Positions 60,830 to 64,000 of a stretch of DNA of 64,000 nt are shown in pieces. This stretch comes from Neodontobutis hainanensis (taxonomy: Eukaryota > Chordata > Actinopteri > Gobiiformes > Odontobutidae). A program made the position numbers and the translations under genes. Within the stretch, counting starts at the first letter, position 1, and each line of letters starts with the position of its first letter. The notes beneath the pieces are model-generated. The model saw nothing but the letters and a program-made list of their open reading frames with translations, was not told the origin of the DNA and did no database searches. The DNA lies in the NCBI GenBank assembly GCA_024349245.1, contig JALDNG010000004.1, positions 3,086,001-3,150,000 on the forward strand, read 5' to 3'.

Positions 60830-61260
60830 CCTTTCCTTGGCCTCATTTCTGGGCCGCTGCTTCATGCCACAAACTGCGACATATCCGACAAAGTCCCAGC
60901 AGAAACCAAGGTAGACAGGTCACGCCTAATGACTCATTCACTCCGGCTCTAAAAGGACATTAGAGGTGACACTTTACACGAAACAACTTGTTATGAGTCC
61001 TTAATCTCTCCGTCTGGTCTCGCAGCAGCCATAAAACTGCAGTAAGACAAGGCGCTGACTAAGGAAAATGAGTGAGCTAATAATGCTGTTAAAATACTGC
61101 GGCTCCCTGTCCTTTAGGAGCATCTCAGGCCTGCACTGATCTCATTCTGCATTAATCAGCCAAAGGTCAGCCCTATACTCCAGTTTAATGTATACTATAC
61201 ATTAAAACTCTTTGAATTTAATGAGGGGGAGTCTGTGTAGCTCTGAGGCCTGAGCTCATT
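60830..61260. promoter_or_regulatory. candidate conserved non-coding element
   Basis: About 430 bp, balanced and free of repeats, with CACGCCTAATGACTCATTC, GAGTGAGCTAATAATGC and TCTGCATTAATCAGCC. It resembles vertebrate enhancers in texture but this is not verified. Confidence 0.3.
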
Positions 61261-64000
61261 ATATGTATGACCACTTTAGACCATATGTTGACATCGGCAC
61301 TGCGCCACCAGGGATAAGGCACCGTTTAACAAGTCCACACCCCGAGGGACACATAATGAAAAAGCACTCTTTGTCTGTCTGTATCATGACTGAGGAGCAA
61401 ATATACTCTCTGCCAAGTTAAAAATGAAATAGGCTAAATTAAAAAGCACTTTTTATGCACAGAGAAAAAGTAACTTTAAAAAGGTCTTTGCTCTTGGATG
61501 CACACTGACACCAAGGGGGAAAGTTTTATTAGGGTTAAGTCGACCTTGACACTGCATATGGGATGTATTTGCATAGACCGAATGTAATGTTCGTAATTAT
61601 ATTCTCATGGCAGTACACTAACTTCACAGTCCATTATAAAGTGCCACTAGGTGTTTGCAGTGATGACAATTACACTACAATATGAAAATAATGAGTCTGG
61701 TCTATACAAGTTTTATAACTACTTTTGTAACTACTGCTAAATATCTGTGATGGCTCATGGATCAGACTGAAGCTTCTGTCCCTCTGTGCGCTGATTCTTC
61801 CCTGCAGTCTCCCAATTAAAGCGTCCTAACTGCAATCAAGGCAACATGATTGCTCCCTGCAAACAATCAGCAGTAAATAATTCACCTTGTGTTGCCCGAA
61901 GACTGCAGTGTCTCTCAGTAGCGCAACTGTAAGATTTGACATTGGAGAAAAAAACAAACAAATGAGCGCTAACATAGCTTCACTTTTTTCATGGCTGGAA
62001 ATGAGCTCTTTGAGACGCCAAGTTGGCTTTATGATGATATGCATAGTTATAGCTAAGTACTTTCTGTCCTGGCCATCAGTGTTAAAAGTTTTAGTATAAA
62101 CTGAAAAGCTTACTTATACATAAATATTATGAACACAATAGTGTCTCACCACCACTCCCTGCCCCAACAGGAGTGCAGTAACCTTTTCTGATTTTTAATT
62201 CAAAAAAAGAAAGGTAAAAGTGGACCAATTTTCCACCATAAAACACAAATACATTACATTCATAAAGTTTAGCGCTTACCTTACACTTTTAGCTTTGACT
62301 TTACCATTAGGCTGTAGAGATCCTGTAATTATCTCTGCCTCGTTAAACATTGCATTAAAGCGTTGCCAACCTTTAATTTGCTGCCCTTTTTTCTATTTTT
62401 ATCTTTTTTGAGCTGATTTGCTGTATAATAACACTTATTTGGCAATGGTATAACAAATTTCCTGGTTTAATGTATTGTTGACATCCGTGTCAACCAATGG
62501 GAACGCTCCGTTTTCCTGAAGCAAGCTGTAATTAGCCAAACTCCTGCTGTGGGCTGTTCATTCTCATCAATTAAAGTCCTTAATTATGAAGCCTAGGTCT
62601 TATTTTTTTCACAGATGATTCCCGTTGTCAAACTAAACGCAAGAATAAAAAAAAATAATAAAATTGGTAATCTCTGTTTAAGTGTGTTTGTCTCTGTTGT
62701 GTGTTTCGAAAAGTTCCTGTGACTATTCCCATGTGCATTTAATAAAAACACATTTTTAGCCCCAAAAGTGTTTTACTAAATACTGCAACAACACACCAAC
62801 CAAAGCTGGCACATGCCCAGTGCCACAGAACAACAGGTCCACAGAGTTTCAGGAAGACATTGCCTTTTGAACTTTTGTGTGAAAAGGCCATTAGTAACTT
62901 TAGTAAGTCTTTGAGATTTATTTTCAAGGTGTCAGTTTAAATCTTACATTATTTGTATATATTGCAAACCACTCACAATAATTTACTTTATTTTGCATTC
63001 AACTTATTCAGGCAACGTCTTTCCTAAAGGGCATAGTGGGAAACTGGAGAAAAACAACTCGAGAACAGGCAAATTCCCTAGAACTGAACTTCAGACCTCC
63101 AGGCTAACAACAAAGTGTACTGTATCTAGAATACCCCCTAATACCCCTGCACAAGACCACAACATTCTTTTGTTCATAGATCAAACCCTTTTGTTTTTAA
63201 CACACAGTAAGAAATGCTTTTTGGTGTTTTGTCGAATTTTTAAATGGTATAATTATTGAATATTGCATTTCATAACTGACTGACCACATTTTATTGCCGT
63301 CTTATTGTCACAAAGGCACAGTTAACTGCCACACAACATGCCTGCCTCTCTGTTCTGACGAGCCGACAATTACATAAGTCTGGATTAGTTCACTTGCAAT
63401 AAAAGTCTGAGCCTGTGTGCATGTGTGTGTGTGCCAACTAGGCCAGTATATCCCCAGGCTAACAGTCGTCTAATCTAATCACACCGGCTAATTGTACAGA
63501 CTTGTCTCGGCCTGATTCCCGCCCTGCATCTGTCAGCTACTGTACCTGAAGCGTCTTCATCTATGTGTAACCTATGGAGGGAAATTAGATTCTCACTAAT
63601 GGTCACAAATGAGGGTGAAGGAAAAAAGGATGGAGGGAGATAAGGAAGGAAACACCAGCGCTTTGCCTCAGGCTGCTGTCATAGAGGCTCACCCTGATAT
63701 CAGCTCCTATACAGTGACTCACTATGTTTCCTATTACCTTCAACTCACCCTCGTAATGATACTGTATGTTTGTACTGTAACAAAAATACCACACTGGCGC
63801 TGTGCATAAACTCACAAACACAGGTTGTTTCCTAGCCGTATGAATCATACGCTTCGTTTTACAAACAAAAACACGTCTTGTTTACTTCAAACAGACTTAA
63901 AGCTCGGGTTGTAGTACACGCCGGTCAGGTTTATATAAAGGTCTCGCCTTTATATTACTCCGACTAAATTAAAAATTTCAAAAACAGCCAGCATTTTAAA
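61261..64000. other. non-coding; 63290-63600 possible conserved element
   Basis: Mostly AT-rich. 62455-62600 and 63290-63600 are repeat-free and more balanced (CGTCTAATCTAATCACACC, CGGCTAATTGTACAG). A short TG run sits at 63422-63433. No gene recognised. Confidence 0.3.

Overview
This window looks like a non-coding-rich stretch of a ray-finned (teleost) fish genome. Evidence for that: a recognisable vertebrate gene split by a ~30 kb intron, GT-AG splice sites, TGn/CAn/ATn microsatellites, and many fish-type transposons (Tc1, hAT, tRNA-derived SINE, L2/CR1-like LINE). The species cannot be named from sequence alone. No bacterial, CRISPR or operon structure is present.

The only protein-coding gene I can support is ldlrad4 (LDL receptor class A domain containing 4), on the minus strand. 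Its start-codon exon is at 39943-40062 (coding 39943-39982) and its LDLR-A exon at 10049-10189. The two are separated by a 29,753 bp intron. The reading frame joins exactly across the intron: ...ATNAFT plus a split Glu codon, then CKFHC... The exons for the transmembrane helix and the cytoplasmic tail with PPxY motifs are not in the window; they should lie to the left of position 1. Everything above 40063 is 5' intron or upstream sequence of the same gene, or intergenic.

The rest is introns filled with mobile elements. The clearest are: a 1,497 bp Tc1-like element flanked by TA (27183-28679); an hAT element with a perfect 8-bp target duplication (19684-20533) carrying a nested fragment of a common fish MITE; a second hAT (58637-60566) with perfect 8-bp duplication, into which another element (58850-59627) has inserted; a complete tRNA-derived SINE with 8-bp duplication (55149-55496); and a decayed LINE reverse transcriptase (about 52680-53545). 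Two striking tandem arrays stand out. One is a 40-unit, 23-bp minisatellite at 15882-16800 with a readable variant map. The other is the element at 58850-59627, whose inverted arms are themselves arrays of 6 and 12 copies of a 23-bp unit built on the palindrome TCGTGGCCACGA.

Several stretches of high sequence complexity without repeats (for example 37370-37740, 48350-48725, 60830-61260) look like candidate conserved regulatory elements of ldlrad4 or a neighbour. That is inference only and needs a cross-species alignment. I found no new multi-gene system.
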